From Oleispirillum sp965228165 (GTDB taxonomy: Bacteria > Pseudomonadota > Alphaproteobacteria > Rhodospirillales > Rhodospirillaceae): a DNA stretch of 64,000 nucleotides. The notes below the pieces were generated by a model, which saw only the letters and a program-made list of their open reading frames with translations, ran no database searches and had not been told where the DNA came from. Within the stretch, counting starts at the first letter, position 1. Each line of letters opens with the position of its first letter. Shown here one piece after another: positions 46,010 to 54,293 of the stretch. The position numbers and the translations under genes were made by a program. The stretch is taken from assembly GCA_965228165.1 (NCBI GenBank), contig CBDDHB010000003.1, forward strand, positions 930,001 through 994,000, given 5' to 3'.

Positions 46010-46837
46010 ATGGACCTGATCCGCCTGATCGAAGCCGGGGCGACGTCGCCCTTCCTCCTCTTCTTCATCGCCCTTGCCCTGGGGGCGCTGCACGGGCTGG
46101 AGCCCGGGCACTCCAAGACGATGATGGCCGCCTTCATCATCGCGGTGCGCGGCACCGTCGGACAGGCGGCGCTGCTCGGGCTGTCGGCGGCGGCCTCCCA
46201 CACCGTCATCGTCTGGGTTCTCTCGCTGGCGGCGCTGTTCTATGGCGACGCCCTGATCGGCGAAAAATTGGAACCCTGGTTCATGATCGCCTCGGGCGGC
46301 ATCGTCACCCTGATGGGCGGATGGATCTATTTGCGCGGACAGGCGTCTTCCGCCGCCAAGCGCCATACGCACAACCATGTCCACGATCACGAGCACGAGC
46401 ACGAGCACGACCACGATCACGACCACACGCACGACCACGGGGAAGACGCCGGAGACGCGCACGCCCTGGCGCACGCCCGCGAGATCGAGGTCCGCTTCGC
46501 CGATGGGCGGGCGGGAACCTGGCGGACCATCGTCTTCGGCCTGACCGGCGGCCTGATCCCCTGTCCCGCCGCGATTACCGTTCTGGTGCTGTGCCTACAC
46601 CTGAAGCAGGTCAGCCTGGGCCTGATTCTGGTTTCCGCCTTCAGCATCGGGCTGGCGGGCACCCTGGTCGCGGTCGGCGCGATCACCGCGATCGGCCTGC
46701 GCTTCGCCTCCTCGTCGGAGAGGTTCGGCGTCTTGCGGAAGCTGGCGCCCCATGCGCCGCTTCTCTCGGCGGGATTGATCGCCGCCATCGGGCTGCTGAT
46801 GGTCTGGTCGTGGGTCCAGCATCTGCCGCCGTCGTGA
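46010..46837 (+). CDS. RcnA-like nickel/cobalt exporter
   Basis: A 275-residue inner-membrane protein of the NicO/RcnA family. GALHGLEPGHSKTMMAAF is the family signature in helix 1, FGLTGGLIPCPAAITVLVLCL the second metal-path motif. The loop between helices (residues ~119-150) is packed with His, Asp and Glu (HDHEHEHEHDHDHDHTHDH), a metal-collecting segment. RcnA pumps out excess Ni and Co. Placement directly after the RcnR-like gene and the ECF importer gives one locus both uptake and efflux of the same metal. Confidence 0.9.
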   Translation: MDLIRLIEAGATSPFLLFFIALALGALHGLEPGHSKTMMAAFIIAVRGTVGQAALLGLSAAASHTVIVWVLSLAALFYGDALIGEKLEPWFMIASGGIVTLMGGWIYLRGQASSAAKRHTHNHVHDHEHEHEHDHDHDHTHDHGEDAGDAHALAHAREIEVRFADGRAGTWRTIVFGLTGGLIPCPAAITVLVLCLHLKQVSLGLILVSAFSIGLAGTLVAVGAITAIGLRFASSSERFGVLRKLAPHAPLLSAGLIAAIGLLMVWSWVQHLPPS

Positions 46838-46870
46838 TTCCGGGGAAAAGCGATTCGTCGGCGCGACGAT

Positions 46871-47098
46871 TCAGGAAATGGCCGGGTCCGGCTCTTCCGG
46901 AACGAAGGACAGCAGGTCCCCGGGCTGGCAATCCAACTCCCGGCAGATCGCTTCCAGGGTCGAAAACCGCATCCCCTTGACCTTGCCCTGACGCAACAGG
47001 GACAGGTTGGATTCGGTGATGCCGACGTCCTGCGCAAGTTCGTTGCCGCGCCGCTTGCGCCGCGCCAGCATGACGTCCAGGGTGACGACGATCGGCAT
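46871..47098 (-). CDS. Small HTH regulator, Cro/C1 (YozG-like) family
   Basis: A 75-residue protein that is little more than one HTH. ELAQDVGITESNLSLLRQGKVKGMRF is the helix-turn-helix and ICRELDCQPGDLLSFVP the conserved tail of the HTH_26 group. These stand-alone proteins often sit beside a DUF2975-like membrane gene, which is not seen here. It converges on the exporter gene. The ATG at 47098 is preferred over the upstream TTG at 47104. Confidence 0.82.
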   Translation of the reverse strand: MPIVVTLDVMLARRKRRGNELAQDVGITESNLSLLRQGKVKGMRFSTLEAICRELDCQPGDLLSFVPEEPDPAIS

Positions 47099-47150
47099 GT
47101 TCAAACGATCCCCGCGTTTTCGTCGCGCAGGCGCTCGGCCTCCGGAAAGA

Positions 47151-48038
47151 TCAACGGCTCCGGCGGAAATAGCCGGCGAGGATCGCCCCCGAGATGTTGT
47201 GCCAAACGCTGAACACCGCGCTCGGCACCGCCGCGAGGGGCGAAAAATGCGCCTGCGCCAGGGCCGCGCCCAGGCCGCTGTTCTGCATTCCCACCTCGAT
47301 CGCCAGGGTCCGGCGCTGCGGCGTCCCCATGCCGGAAACCCGCCCGGCCCAGAATCCCAACAGCAGGCCCAGGCCGTTGTGGGCGACCACCACCGCCGCG
47401 ACCAACAGGCCGCTTTGCGCCAGCTTCGCCTGATTGACCGCGACCACCGCCGCGATGATCAGAACGATCCCGACGACGCTGATCAGGGGCAGCGCCGGAA
47501 GCAGGCCCTCCGTCACCCTGGGCAGCCAGCGCTTCACCGCCGCGCCCAGCGCCAGCGGCAACAGCACCACCTTGGCGATGGACAGGAACATCGCGGCGGC
47601 ATCGACCGGCAGATACTGGCTGGCGAACATCCACACCAGGAACGGCGTGGCGAAGGGCGCAAGCAGGGTGCTGACCGTGGTCAGGGTGACCGACAGCGCG
47701 ACGTCGCCCTTGGCCAGATAGGTCATCACGTTGCTCGCCGTGCCGCCAGGACAGCAGCCGACCAGGACCACCCCGGCGGCGATTTCGGGCGGCATCGCCA
47801 CCGCCTGGGTGAGAAGGAAGGCGACCAGGGGCATCGCCGTGTACTGCGCCAGAACCCCCAGGGCCACCTCGCGCGGGCAGCGCGCCACCTCGACGAAGTC
47901 GGAGGGGGCAAGCGTCAGCCCCATGCCGAACATCACCAGGCCGAGCAGCCAGACGATGTAGGCCGCCACCGCAAACGCCAGAACCCACAGGGCGAAGATC
48001 CGCCCGACGAATCCCGCCACCGCCGCCACGATTTTCAA
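47151..48038 (-). CDS. BASS-family bile acid:sodium symporter-like transporter
   Basis: A ~295-residue membrane protein with about eight to nine helices. WLLGLVMFGMGLTLAPSDF, VGCCPGGTASNVMTYLAKGDVALSVTLTT (crossover and sodium-site motif) and VEVGMQNSGLGAALA are BASS family signatures. Members move organic anions such as pantoate, pyruvate or bile acids with sodium. The start is uncertain: TTG 48038 with GGGGGA upstream is my choice. The first helix pair (FALWVLAFAVAAYIVWLLG) looks about 10-20 residues shorter than usual, maybe a small in-frame deletion. It is divergent from the next gene. Confidence 0.82.
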   Translation of the reverse strand: MKIVAAVAGFVGRIFALWVLAFAVAAYIVWLLGLVMFGMGLTLAPSDFVEVARCPREVALGVLAQYTAMPLVAFLLTQAVAMPPEIAAGVVLVGCCPGGTASNVMTYLAKGDVALSVTLTTVSTLLAPFATPFLVWMFASQYLPVDAAAMFLSIAKVVLLPLALGAAVKRWLPRVTEGLLPALPLISVVGIVLIIAAVVAVNQAKLAQSGLLVAAVVVAHNGLGLLLGFWAGRVSGMGTPQRRTLAIEVGMQNSGLGAALAQAHFSPLAAVPSAVFSVWHNISGAILAGYFRRSR

Positions 48039-48204
48039 GACCGCATCCCCCAGGCAAAAATCGGAAAGGCGGGAGGATAGCCGCGCCGCGAGAATTTGGA
48101 AAGTTTCTCCTGCTTCGCCAAGACAACGGACGCGCCGATCCTTGTCGAGAACGTTTCCAACCTCATATTCACAAGATGTGGTTTTCCCAAGGGAGCGCCG
48201 GCAC

Positions 48205-48561
48205 ATGCCCAACGAAGCGCGAAGACTGGTCTTCAACAAGACCGAGGTGGCGCAAGCCCTGATCGCCTTCAACCGTCATGCGCCGACGAAATTCCTGGCG
48301 GAGGGATACCTGAGCGCGATCGCCCTGCACGGCGGCCCCAACCTGAACATCGAGATTTCGGTGGAAACCCCCGACGGGTTCCGTCAGGAGGTGACGGTGG
48401 GCAGCGCCATCGTCGCCGCGGCGATGATCCGCTTCTGCATGGAGCGCAAGGTGCCGCTGCCGATGAAGGCCGACAAGATGCTGGAGGTGATCAACGACCG
48501 TCTGGTGCTGGAGATCCGTCTGCCGCCCCAGGCCGTCGCGCCGATCGTCGGCGCGGCGTAG
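48205..48561 (+). CDS. Conserved-looking hypothetical protein
   Basis: A 118-residue soluble protein I do not recognise. Residues 1-40 (RLVFNKTEVAQALIAFNRHAP) are helical. Then come strand-like segments (LNIEISVETPDGFRQEVTV) and a helix with IVAAAMIRFCMERKVPLP. It has no signal peptide or membrane span. GGGAG lies 9 nt before the ATG. Codon use matches its neighbours and the reading is clean, so it is a real gene, with its own promoter presumably in the 166-bp divergent gap. Confidence 0.6.
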   Translation: MPNEARRLVFNKTEVAQALIAFNRHAPTKFLAEGYLSAIALHGGPNLNIEISVETPDGFRQEVTVGSAIVAAAMIRFCMERKVPLPMKADKMLEVINDRLVLEIRLPPQAVAPIVGAA

Positions 48562-48575
48562 CCGCATCCCCGACA

Positions 48576-48998
48576 TCAATCGTCGGGATTCACCCGTCCG
48601 CGCCCCTGCTTGATCGTGCCGCGCAGCTTTTTCGCGGTCAACCGCCGCCCCTTGGACGCCAGGGTGGGGCGGCTGGCGATGCGGCGTTTCGGCGCGACCA
48701 GGGCGCGGCGAATCATTTCGGCCAGACGCTGCCGCGCCTCCTGACGGTTCAGGTCCTGACTGCGGTGGACATGGGCGGTCAGGACGATGACGCCGTCCTG
48801 GGTCATCCGCGACCCGGCGATGACCTGCAAGCGGCGGAACGCGGCGGCGGGAATCGCCTTGCTTCCCGCCGCGTCGAAGCGGATCTGCACGGCGGAGGAG
48901 ACCTTGTTGACGTTCTGCCCGCCCGGACCTGGCGCGCGCACGAAGCGTTCCTCGATTTCGTCTTCGGAAATCGCGACCTCGGGCGTGATCTCGATCAT
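48576..48998 (-). CDS. arfB: Peptidyl-tRNA hydrolase ArfB
   Basis: A 140-residue ribosome-rescue factor. It enters the empty mRNA channel of stalled ribosomes and hydrolyses peptidyl-tRNA. RAPGPGGQNVNKVSSAVQI holds the catalytic GGQ loop, and the basic C-terminal tail (KRRIASRPTLASKGRRLTAKK) is the part that senses the channel. The ATG at 48998 has GGGAGG 6 nt upstream. It converges with the hypothetical gene and is followed upstream by tRNA-Arg. Confidence 0.95.
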   Translation of the reverse strand: MIEITPEVAISEDEIEERFVRAPGPGGQNVNKVSSAVQIRFDAAGSKAIPAAAFRRLQVIAGSRMTQDGVIVLTAHVHRSQDLNRQEARQRLAEMIRRALVAPKRRIASRPTLASKGRRLTAKKLRGTIKQGRGRVNPDD

Positions 48999-49065
48999 CG
49001 GCAACCTCCCCGACGAAACCGTTCCGCCGGAAACGTCATAGGCCAGGAGTCGTGCCCCTGGCCTA

Positions 49066-49142
49066 TGGCGTCCCCGACACGATTCGAACGTGCGACCCCC
49101 GGATTAGGAATCCGATGCTCTATCCTGCTGAGCTACGGGGAC
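49066..49142 (-). tRNA. tRNA-Arg (anticodon CCT)
   Basis: A 77-nt tRNA with encoded CCA. The acceptor GTCCCCG pairs with CGGGGAC. The anticodon stem TCGGA/TCCGG encloses loop TTCCTAA, so the anticodon is CCT for AGG. The T-arm contains GTTCGAATC. AGG is rare in GC-rich alphaproteobacteria, so this is a minor tRNA. Confidence 0.95.
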
Positions 49143-49177
49143 TCGAATCGGGGTTATACCCGCGAACGTCCGACCGG

Positions 49178-50176
49178 TCAAAGCGCGAATGGCCACGCCG
49201 TTCGGTCGCGGGCGCGGGCGAAGGCGTCGGTGAAGCGCACCACGGCGGCGCGGATGCCGGGTTCGAAGGCCGAATGCCCGGCGTCCTCGACCACCGCGAG
49301 GGCCGCCCCCGGCCAGGCGCGGACCAGGCGCTCGGCGGTGCGGATCGGGCAGACCACGTCGTAACGCCCCTGCACCACCGCGGCGGGCAGATGGCGGATC
49401 GCCGCCATGCCGTCCAGCAACTGACCGGGGGAAAGGAATCCCAGGTGGCGCATGTAGTGAACCTCCAGCCGCGCCAGGGCCACCACCTCGCCCCCCACCG
49501 TCTCGGGGATGCGCCAGCAGGCTTCGGGGTCGGACGGCCCGCGCAGGGTGGAGCAGGCGTGCTCGTAGGCGTTCCACAGGTGCGCGGCGGGGCGATGCAC
49601 CGCCGGATCCGGATCGTCGAGCCGACGGCCATAGGCGGCCAGCGGGTCGGCCCGTTCGTCCTCGGGCAGATGATCCAGCCAGCGGCGCTCCGCCTCGGGG
49701 AAGAAGCGGCCCATGCCGTGGAGGAACCAGTCCACCTCGTCGGCGCCGAACAGGAACACGCCGCGCAGCACGAAGCCCAGGCAGCGGTCGGGATGCGCCT
49801 GACCGTAGGCGAGCGCCAGGGTCGTTCCCCAACTGCCGCCCACCACCAGCCAGGCGGGGATTCCCAGGCGTTCGCGCAACGCCTCGATATCGGCGATCAG
49901 GTGCGCCGTGGTGTTGGCGCGAGTCTCGCCGAGCGGCGTCGATCGCCCGCAGCCCCGCTGATCGAACAGCACGATGCGATAGCGGTCGGGGTCATAGAAT
50001 CTCCGGTGCGTCGGCAGGCAGCCCGACCCCGGACCGCCATGCAGATAGACCACCGGGATGCCGTGCGGCGCGCCGCACTGTTCCCAGAACAGCACATGGC
50101 CGTCCCCTACCGGCAACAGGCCGGAGGCATAGGGCGCGATCGGCGGATAGAGGTCGGCGGCGCGCAGCGAATCCAA
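49178..50176 (-). CDS. pip: Proline iminopeptidase
   Basis: A ~332-residue alpha/beta hydrolase of family S33 that removes N-terminal proline from peptides. VYLHGGPGSG forms the oxyanion region, GGSWGTTLALAYG holds the nucleophile Ser, YDVVCPIRTAERL the Asp region and EDAGHSAFEPG the catalytic His. The N-terminus LYPPIAPYASGLLPVGDGH is family-like. No ATG is available; TTG 50176 after GGGAGTC is my choice, and TTG 50197 is possible. It is divergent from the nuclease gene with a gap of about 45 bp. Confidence 0.88.
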   Translation of the reverse strand: MDSLRAADLYPPIAPYASGLLPVGDGHVLFWEQCGAPHGIPVVYLHGGPGSGCLPTHRRFYDPDRYRIVLFDQRGCGRSTPLGETRANTTAHLIADIEALRERLGIPAWLVVGGSWGTTLALAYGQAHPDRCLGFVLRGVFLFGADEVDWFLHGMGRFFPEAERRWLDHLPEDERADPLAAYGRRLDDPDPAVHRPAAHLWNAYEHACSTLRGPSDPEACWRIPETVGGEVVALARLEVHYMRHLGFLSPGQLLDGMAAIRHLPAAVVQGRYDVVCPIRTAERLVRAWPGAALAVVEDAGHSAFEPGIRAAVVRFTDAFARARDRTAWPFAL

Positions 50177-50221
50177 GCCTCGGGACTCCCGTTGCAAGGG
50201 GGTTTTCGGCTACCATGCGGC

Positions 50222-51027
50222 ATGCCTCGGTTCCGATACTCTAGAATAAAACGCGCGCTGGCGCACCTGTCCCCGGCGCTCGCCCTGCTGGCGTTGCTGC
50301 TGCCCGGCGGCCTTCGCGCGGCGGAACCGACCGATCTGACGCGCGGGCCGACGGTCCGCGTCGCCACGGTGGGATATGCGGCGTCGTTCGACCTGGACGA
50401 CGGCGGGCGGGTGCGGCTGCTTGGCATTCGCGCGCCGAAGCCCGACACCCCGGCCTTCGCCAGACAGGCCGAACCCCTGGGGGCGGAGGCCAGGGCCTTC
50501 GTCGAGGACTTCGCGCGCGGCCACGCGTTGACCCTGTATTTCGACGCCAACCCGCGCGATCGCTATGGCCGCATCCTCGCCCACGTGGTGCGCGACGACG
50601 GGCGTTGGCTGCAACGCGAACTGCTGGAAAATGGCCTGGCCCGCGTCTATACCCTGCCCGACAACCGCGCCCTGGTCCCCGAGCTTCTCGCCGCCGAGGC
50701 GCGCGCGACGCCGGGCGCGGCCTGTGGGGCTTGCCGGACTTTGCGATACGAACCCCCGAAACCGTAAGGCCGGGCGGATTCGCCATCGTCGAGGGGACGG
50801 TTCTGACCCAGTCGCGCGGTCGCGGCCCGATCTATCTGAATTTCGGCAAGGTCTGGAAGACCGACTTCACCGCGCGCATCGAAACCGCCGACCGCCTCCG
50901 CTTCGAAACCAGAGGGGAAATCCCCGATTACGCGGGAAAGCGCCTCCGGGTGCGCGGCTGGGTCTTCGAGCGCGACGGCCCGATGATCGACCTCAGCCAC
51001 CCGGAACAGATCGAAGTCCTGAAGTAA
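50222..51027 (+). CDS. Thermonuclease-like (SNase-fold) exported protein, one frameshift
   Basis: About 268 residues across a frameshift. A signal peptide or anchor comes first (LSPALALLALLLPGGLRA), then an SNase-like OB fold. VRLLGIRAPKPDTP, GRILAHVVRDDGRWLQRELLENGLARVYTL and LAAEARA match the staphylococcal-nuclease fold. The frame is lost in the CG-repeat near 50700-50712. The other frame continues GLWGLPDFAIR and a C-terminal OB-like domain (GPIYLNFGKVWKTDFTARI) to 51027. The active-site Arg/Glu set appears incomplete, so nuclease activity is uncertain; such proteins often lack it. Confidence 0.72.
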
Positions 51028-51042
51028 CGCCGCCGTTCCGCC

Positions 51043-51567
51043 TCAATGCACCGGGTCGAGCCCGAACTCAGGGGCGATGCGGTTGAGCCAGGCCTTGAGC
51101 CGAGTCACGGTCCGGTCGGGCTGATTGTCCTCGTCCAGGGCGAGGCCGACGAAACGCCCGTCCCGCACCGCGAGGGAGGACGAATGCTCGTAGTCGTCGG
51201 TCGGCCAGGAGCCGACCACCCGCGCGCCGCGTTCGGCGAAAAAGTCGGCCAGTTCGCCCATCGCGTCGGCATAGCTGTCGGCATAGCAGAACTGGTCGCC
51301 CAGGCCGAACACCGCCACCGTCCTGCCGGACAGATCGGCGGCGTCGAGCTTCTGCATCAGGGTTTCCCAGTCGGCGGGCAGTTCGCCGATGCCCACCGTC
51401 GGCGTGCCGAGGATCAGATGGTCATAGGCCAGCACGTCTTCCGCCGAGGCTTTCATCGCGTCCACCGGCGCGGCCATCGTCGCGTCGTCGAAAAATCCCT
51501 TGATCGTCTTCGCCACCTTCTTGGTGGTGCCGGTATCCGAACCATAGAACAAACCGATGCGCGCCAT
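51043..51567 (-). CDS. Flavodoxin
   Basis: A 174-residue long-chain flavodoxin, an FMN electron carrier that replaces ferredoxin when iron is short. YGSDTGTTKKVA is the phosphate-binding loop, GTPTVGIGELPADW and GLGDQFCYADSYADAMG the isoalloxazine loops, and SWPTDDYEHSSS the long-chain insert. Fld/NifF relatives share this form. GGAGG precedes the ATG. A near-perfect Fur box lies 16-36 bp upstream, so it should be induced by iron starvation. Confidence 0.95.
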   Translation of the reverse strand: MARIGLFYGSDTGTTKKVAKTIKGFFDDATMAAPVDAMKASAEDVLAYDHLILGTPTVGIGELPADWETLMQKLDAADLSGRTVAVFGLGDQFCYADSYADAMGELADFFAERGARVVGSWPTDDYEHSSSLAVRDGRFVGLALDEDNQPDRTVTRLKAWLNRIAPEFGLDPVH

Positions 51568-51582
51568 CGCCGCCTCCGTATT

Positions 51583-51603
51583 TGAGAATGACTTGCATTA
51601 TCA
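51583..51603 (-). promoter_or_regulatory. Fur box upstream of flavodoxin
   Basis: On the plus strand TGAGAATG-ACTTG-CATTATCA: an 8-5-8 inverted repeat with a single mismatch, matching the extended Fur consensus. It lies 16 bp before the flavodoxin ATG, inside the expected promoter or 5' leader. Confidence 0.85.
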
Positions 51604-51626
51604 TATAGGAGCGGCGCGGGCAAGGA

Positions 51627-52413
51627 TCAGCCGCCCGGCGCGATGCGGGCCAGAAAGGCCTGCACCTCGGCATGGAATTCCCGCGCCACCCCGGAGGGCG
51701 GCCGCCCGACCGGAAAGAACAGGAAATAGGACAATGGAATGCGCGGCTGGAAGGGCCGCGTCACCACCCCCCGATCCCTGAAGGCATGGGCGGTAAAGGG
51801 CTCCACCACCGCCACCCCCGCGCCTTCCGCCACCAGGGCGTAGGCGGTATAGGCGCGCTGGGCGCTGATCCGCCGCCGGGGGGTGTCCGGCGGGCAGGGC
51901 GCAGACCAGTTCGGTGGAAATCAGGGGCTGGCTTTCGACGCTGGGCGACTCCAGCGGCTTCAGCGCGATGCCCAGGTCCACCAGACCGCGCGTCACCCAG
52001 TCCACCACCGTCGCCGAACCGAGCGAGGACAGGGTGATCTGCACCTCGGGACGGCGGCGCAGGAAGTCGGCGACCACCTTGGGCAGCACCCCCGACGACA
52101 GGCTGGGCATGCAGGCCACCCGCAGCTGTCCCAGGCCCGACTGGCGGATTTCGCTGGCGCGCACCGCGATTCCCGACAGGCCGGAGAACAGGCGCTCCGC
52201 CTCGGCATACAGGACTTCGCACTCCGGAGTCGGGCGCAGCCGCCGGGTGCTGCGGTCGAACAGGGGGAAACCGACCTCGCGCTCCAGATCGGCGAGCAGA
52301 CGGCTGACCGACGGCTGGGAAAAATTGAGCAACCACACCGCCGCCGAAGCCCCGCCGGTCAGGACGGCGGCGCGCAACGCCTCGATCTGGCGCATGGTGA
52401 TCCGGTGATTCAT
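51627..52413 (-). CDS. LysR-family regulator, one frameshift
   Basis: A ~262-residue LysR regulator. The HTH (IEALRAAVLTGGASAAV, then NFSQPSVSRLLADLE) and the first effector subdomain (LRVACMPSLSSGVLPKVV) are in one frame. The last ~80 residues (YTAYALVAEGAGVAVVEPF, then EFHAEVQAFLARI) are in another, joined at the G6 run 51878-51883, where five would restore the frame. It is divergent from the peptide-transport genes and separated from them by a palindromic LysR-type site, so it is their probable regulator. Confidence 0.82.
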
Positions 52414-52431
52414 CGTATTTCCGAATGAAGT

Positions 52432-52446
52432 TATGAATGTTTCATA
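52432..52446. promoter_or_regulatory. Candidate LysR operator
   Basis: TATGAA-TGT-TTCATA, a perfect 6-3-6 palindrome in the divergent gap between the LysR gene and the peptide-binding protein gene, close to the AT-rich promoter segment. Confidence 0.6.
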
Positions 52447-52571
52447 TTTGACGCTATGGATCGCAGTTGCCTAAGATGGCGTCAACAACAAAAAGTGCCT
52501 TTCGGGAGTGCGTTTACGTGTGCGCGCCATCGCGTACAGGACCCAACCCGGAGACGTGGAGACTTCGCACC

Positions 52572-54182
52572 ATGCGATACGGACTGACAGCAACCACCGC
52601 CCTGGTGACGGGGCTTATGGCGGCCACCGCCGCGACCGCGCTTGCCGCCGACCTGAAGATCGGCCTGTCGGCGGAACCGAGCGCTCTCGACCCGCATTAT
52701 CACAACCTGATTCCCAACAACTCGATGTTCACTCACGTCTTCGATTCGTTGGTCGATCAGGACGAGAACCAGCGTCTGAAGCCGGGCCTGGCCGAGTCGT
52801 GGAAGGCGCTGGACGACCTGACCTGGGAATTCAAGCTGCGCAAGGGCGTCGCCTTCCATGACGGCACCCCCTTCACCGCCAAGGACGTGGTGTTCTCGCT
52901 CTGCCGCGTGCCGAAGGCGCCGAACAGCCCGTCGGCCTTCACCATCTACATGAAGGCGGTGGACGCGGTGGAAACGCCGGACGACCACACCCTGATCCTG
53001 AAGACCGCGACCTCCTATCCGATGCTGCCCACCGACATGTCCACCATCGGCGTGGTCTCCGCCGCCAGCGGCAAGGTCAGCGGCCCGATCGTCTTCAAGA
53101 AGACCGGTTGCGACGGCATCGACGCCTTCCCCGCCACCGAGGACTTCAATTCCGGCAAGGCGATGAACGGCACCGGGCCCTTCAAATTCAAGGAGTTCGT
53201 CAAGGGCGACCGAATCGTCCTGACCAGGAACCCCGCCTATTGGGGCGAAAAGCCCGCCTGGGAGACCGTCACCTTCAAGCCGATTCCGTCCGACGGGCCG
53301 CGCGTCGCGGCGCTTCTCGCGGGCGACGTCGATTTCATCGAGAATCCGCCCTCCCAGGACCTGCCGAAGCTGCGGAAGGACGCCAAGCTGCGGGTCGTCG
53401 ACGGCCTGTCGAACCGCACCATCTATGTCGCGCTCGACTCCGCCGACGCCCCCACCCCGGGGATCAAGCTGCCGAAGAACCCGCTTGCCGACGCGCGGGT
53501 GCGCAAGGCTCTGTCTCTCGCCATCGACCGCAAGGCGATCCAGGACCGGATCATGGGCGGCCAGAGCGAACCCGCCGGACAGATCATCTCGACCGGGCTT
53601 TACGGCTTCAACCCGGCGCTCAAGCCCGACGCCTTCGACGCCAAGAAAGCCAAGGAACTGCTGAAGGAAGCCGGATACCCGAACGGCTTCGAGATCATCC
53701 TCGGCACCCCCAACGACCGCTACATGAACGACGAAAAGGTCGCCCAGGCGATCGCCCAGTACTGGACCCGCATCGGGGTGAAGACCAGCGTCGACGCCTC
53801 CACCAAGTCGGTGTTCTTCTCCCGCCGCGGCAAGAAGGAATTCTCCGCCTTCCTCGCGGGATGGGGCGCCGGAACCGGCGAGGCCTCTTCCCCGTTGAAG
53901 TCCCTGGTCGCCTGCCGCAAGCCCGAGATCGGCTTCGGCACCACCAACTACACCAACTACTGCAACCCGAAGCTGGACGCGGCCCTGACCGAGGCCCTGT
54001 CCACCATCGACGACAAGAAGCGCGAAGTCCTGCTGCAACAGGCCCTGGCCGAGGCGCAGGCGGATACCGGCATCGTTCCGGTCCACTTCGAAAAGACGCC
54101 CTGGGCGATGAAGAAGTCCCTGACCTACACGCCCCGCGTCGATCAGTACACCGTGGCGATGGAGGTGAAACCGGCGAAGTGA
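52572..54182 (+). CDS. Peptide/opine-type ABC transporter binding protein (SBP family 5)
   Basis: A 536-residue periplasmic binding protein. The signal peptide (MRYGLTATTALVTGLMAATA, ending ALAA) is followed by LKIGLSAEPSALDPHYHN, PGLAESWKALDDLTWEFKLR and VAFHDGTPFTAKDVVFS, the SBP_bac_5 signature. These bind di- or oligopeptides, opines or related compounds for the DppBCDF-like complex downstream. The ATG at 52572 begins the signal peptide. A strong hairpin follows the gene, which may raise its yield relative to the permeases. The nearby N-formylglutamate amidohydrolase and ArgE-like genes suggest N-acyl amino acids or small peptides as cargo. Confidence 0.9.
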   Translation: MRYGLTATTALVTGLMAATAATALAADLKIGLSAEPSALDPHYHNLIPNNSMFTHVFDSLVDQDENQRLKPGLAESWKALDDLTWEFKLRKGVAFHDGTPFTAKDVVFSLCRVPKAPNSPSAFTIYMKAVDAVETPDDHTLILKTATSYPMLPTDMSTIGVVSAASGKVSGPIVFKKTGCDGIDAFPATEDFNSGKAMNGTGPFKFKEFVKGDRIVLTRNPAYWGEKPAWETVTFKPIPSDGPRVAALLAGDVDFIENPPSQDLPKLRKDAKLRVVDGLSNRTIYVALDSADAPTPGIKLPKNPLADARVRKALSLAIDRKAIQDRIMGGQSEPAGQIISTGLYGFNPALKPDAFDAKKAKELLKEAGYPNGFEIILGTPNDRYMNDEKVAQAIAQYWTRIGVKTSVDASTKSVFFSRRGKKEFSAFLAGWGAGTGEASSPLKSLVACRKPEIGFGTTNYTNYCNPKLDAALTEALSTIDDKKREVLLQQALAEAQADTGIVPVHFEKTPWAMKKSLTYTPRVDQYTVAMEVKPAK

Positions 54183-54200
54183 TCGCGCTTCGCCGTCCGG

Positions 54201-54241
54201 CCCCGGCGGTCCGTCCTGTCCAGGACGGGCCGCCGGTGGGG
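54201..54241 (+). promoter_or_regulatory. Intercistronic stem-loop
   Basis: An 18-bp-class stem (CCCCGGCGG-CCGTCCTG with its mirror, two bulged bases) and a 2-nt loop between the binding-protein and permease genes, with no T-tract. Such hairpins shield the upstream mRNA and lower downstream expression. Confidence 0.7.
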
Positions 54242-54293
54242 CGGTTTCGTGCGTTCTTCGTCCCGCGTTTCGTTGAATGAGGTTCCCCCCGTC

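Noticed and set aside
46371..46440. His-codon-rich tract in the exporter as a nucleotide repeat element
   Set aside because: It is the in-frame His/Asp/Glu metal loop typical of RcnA proteins.
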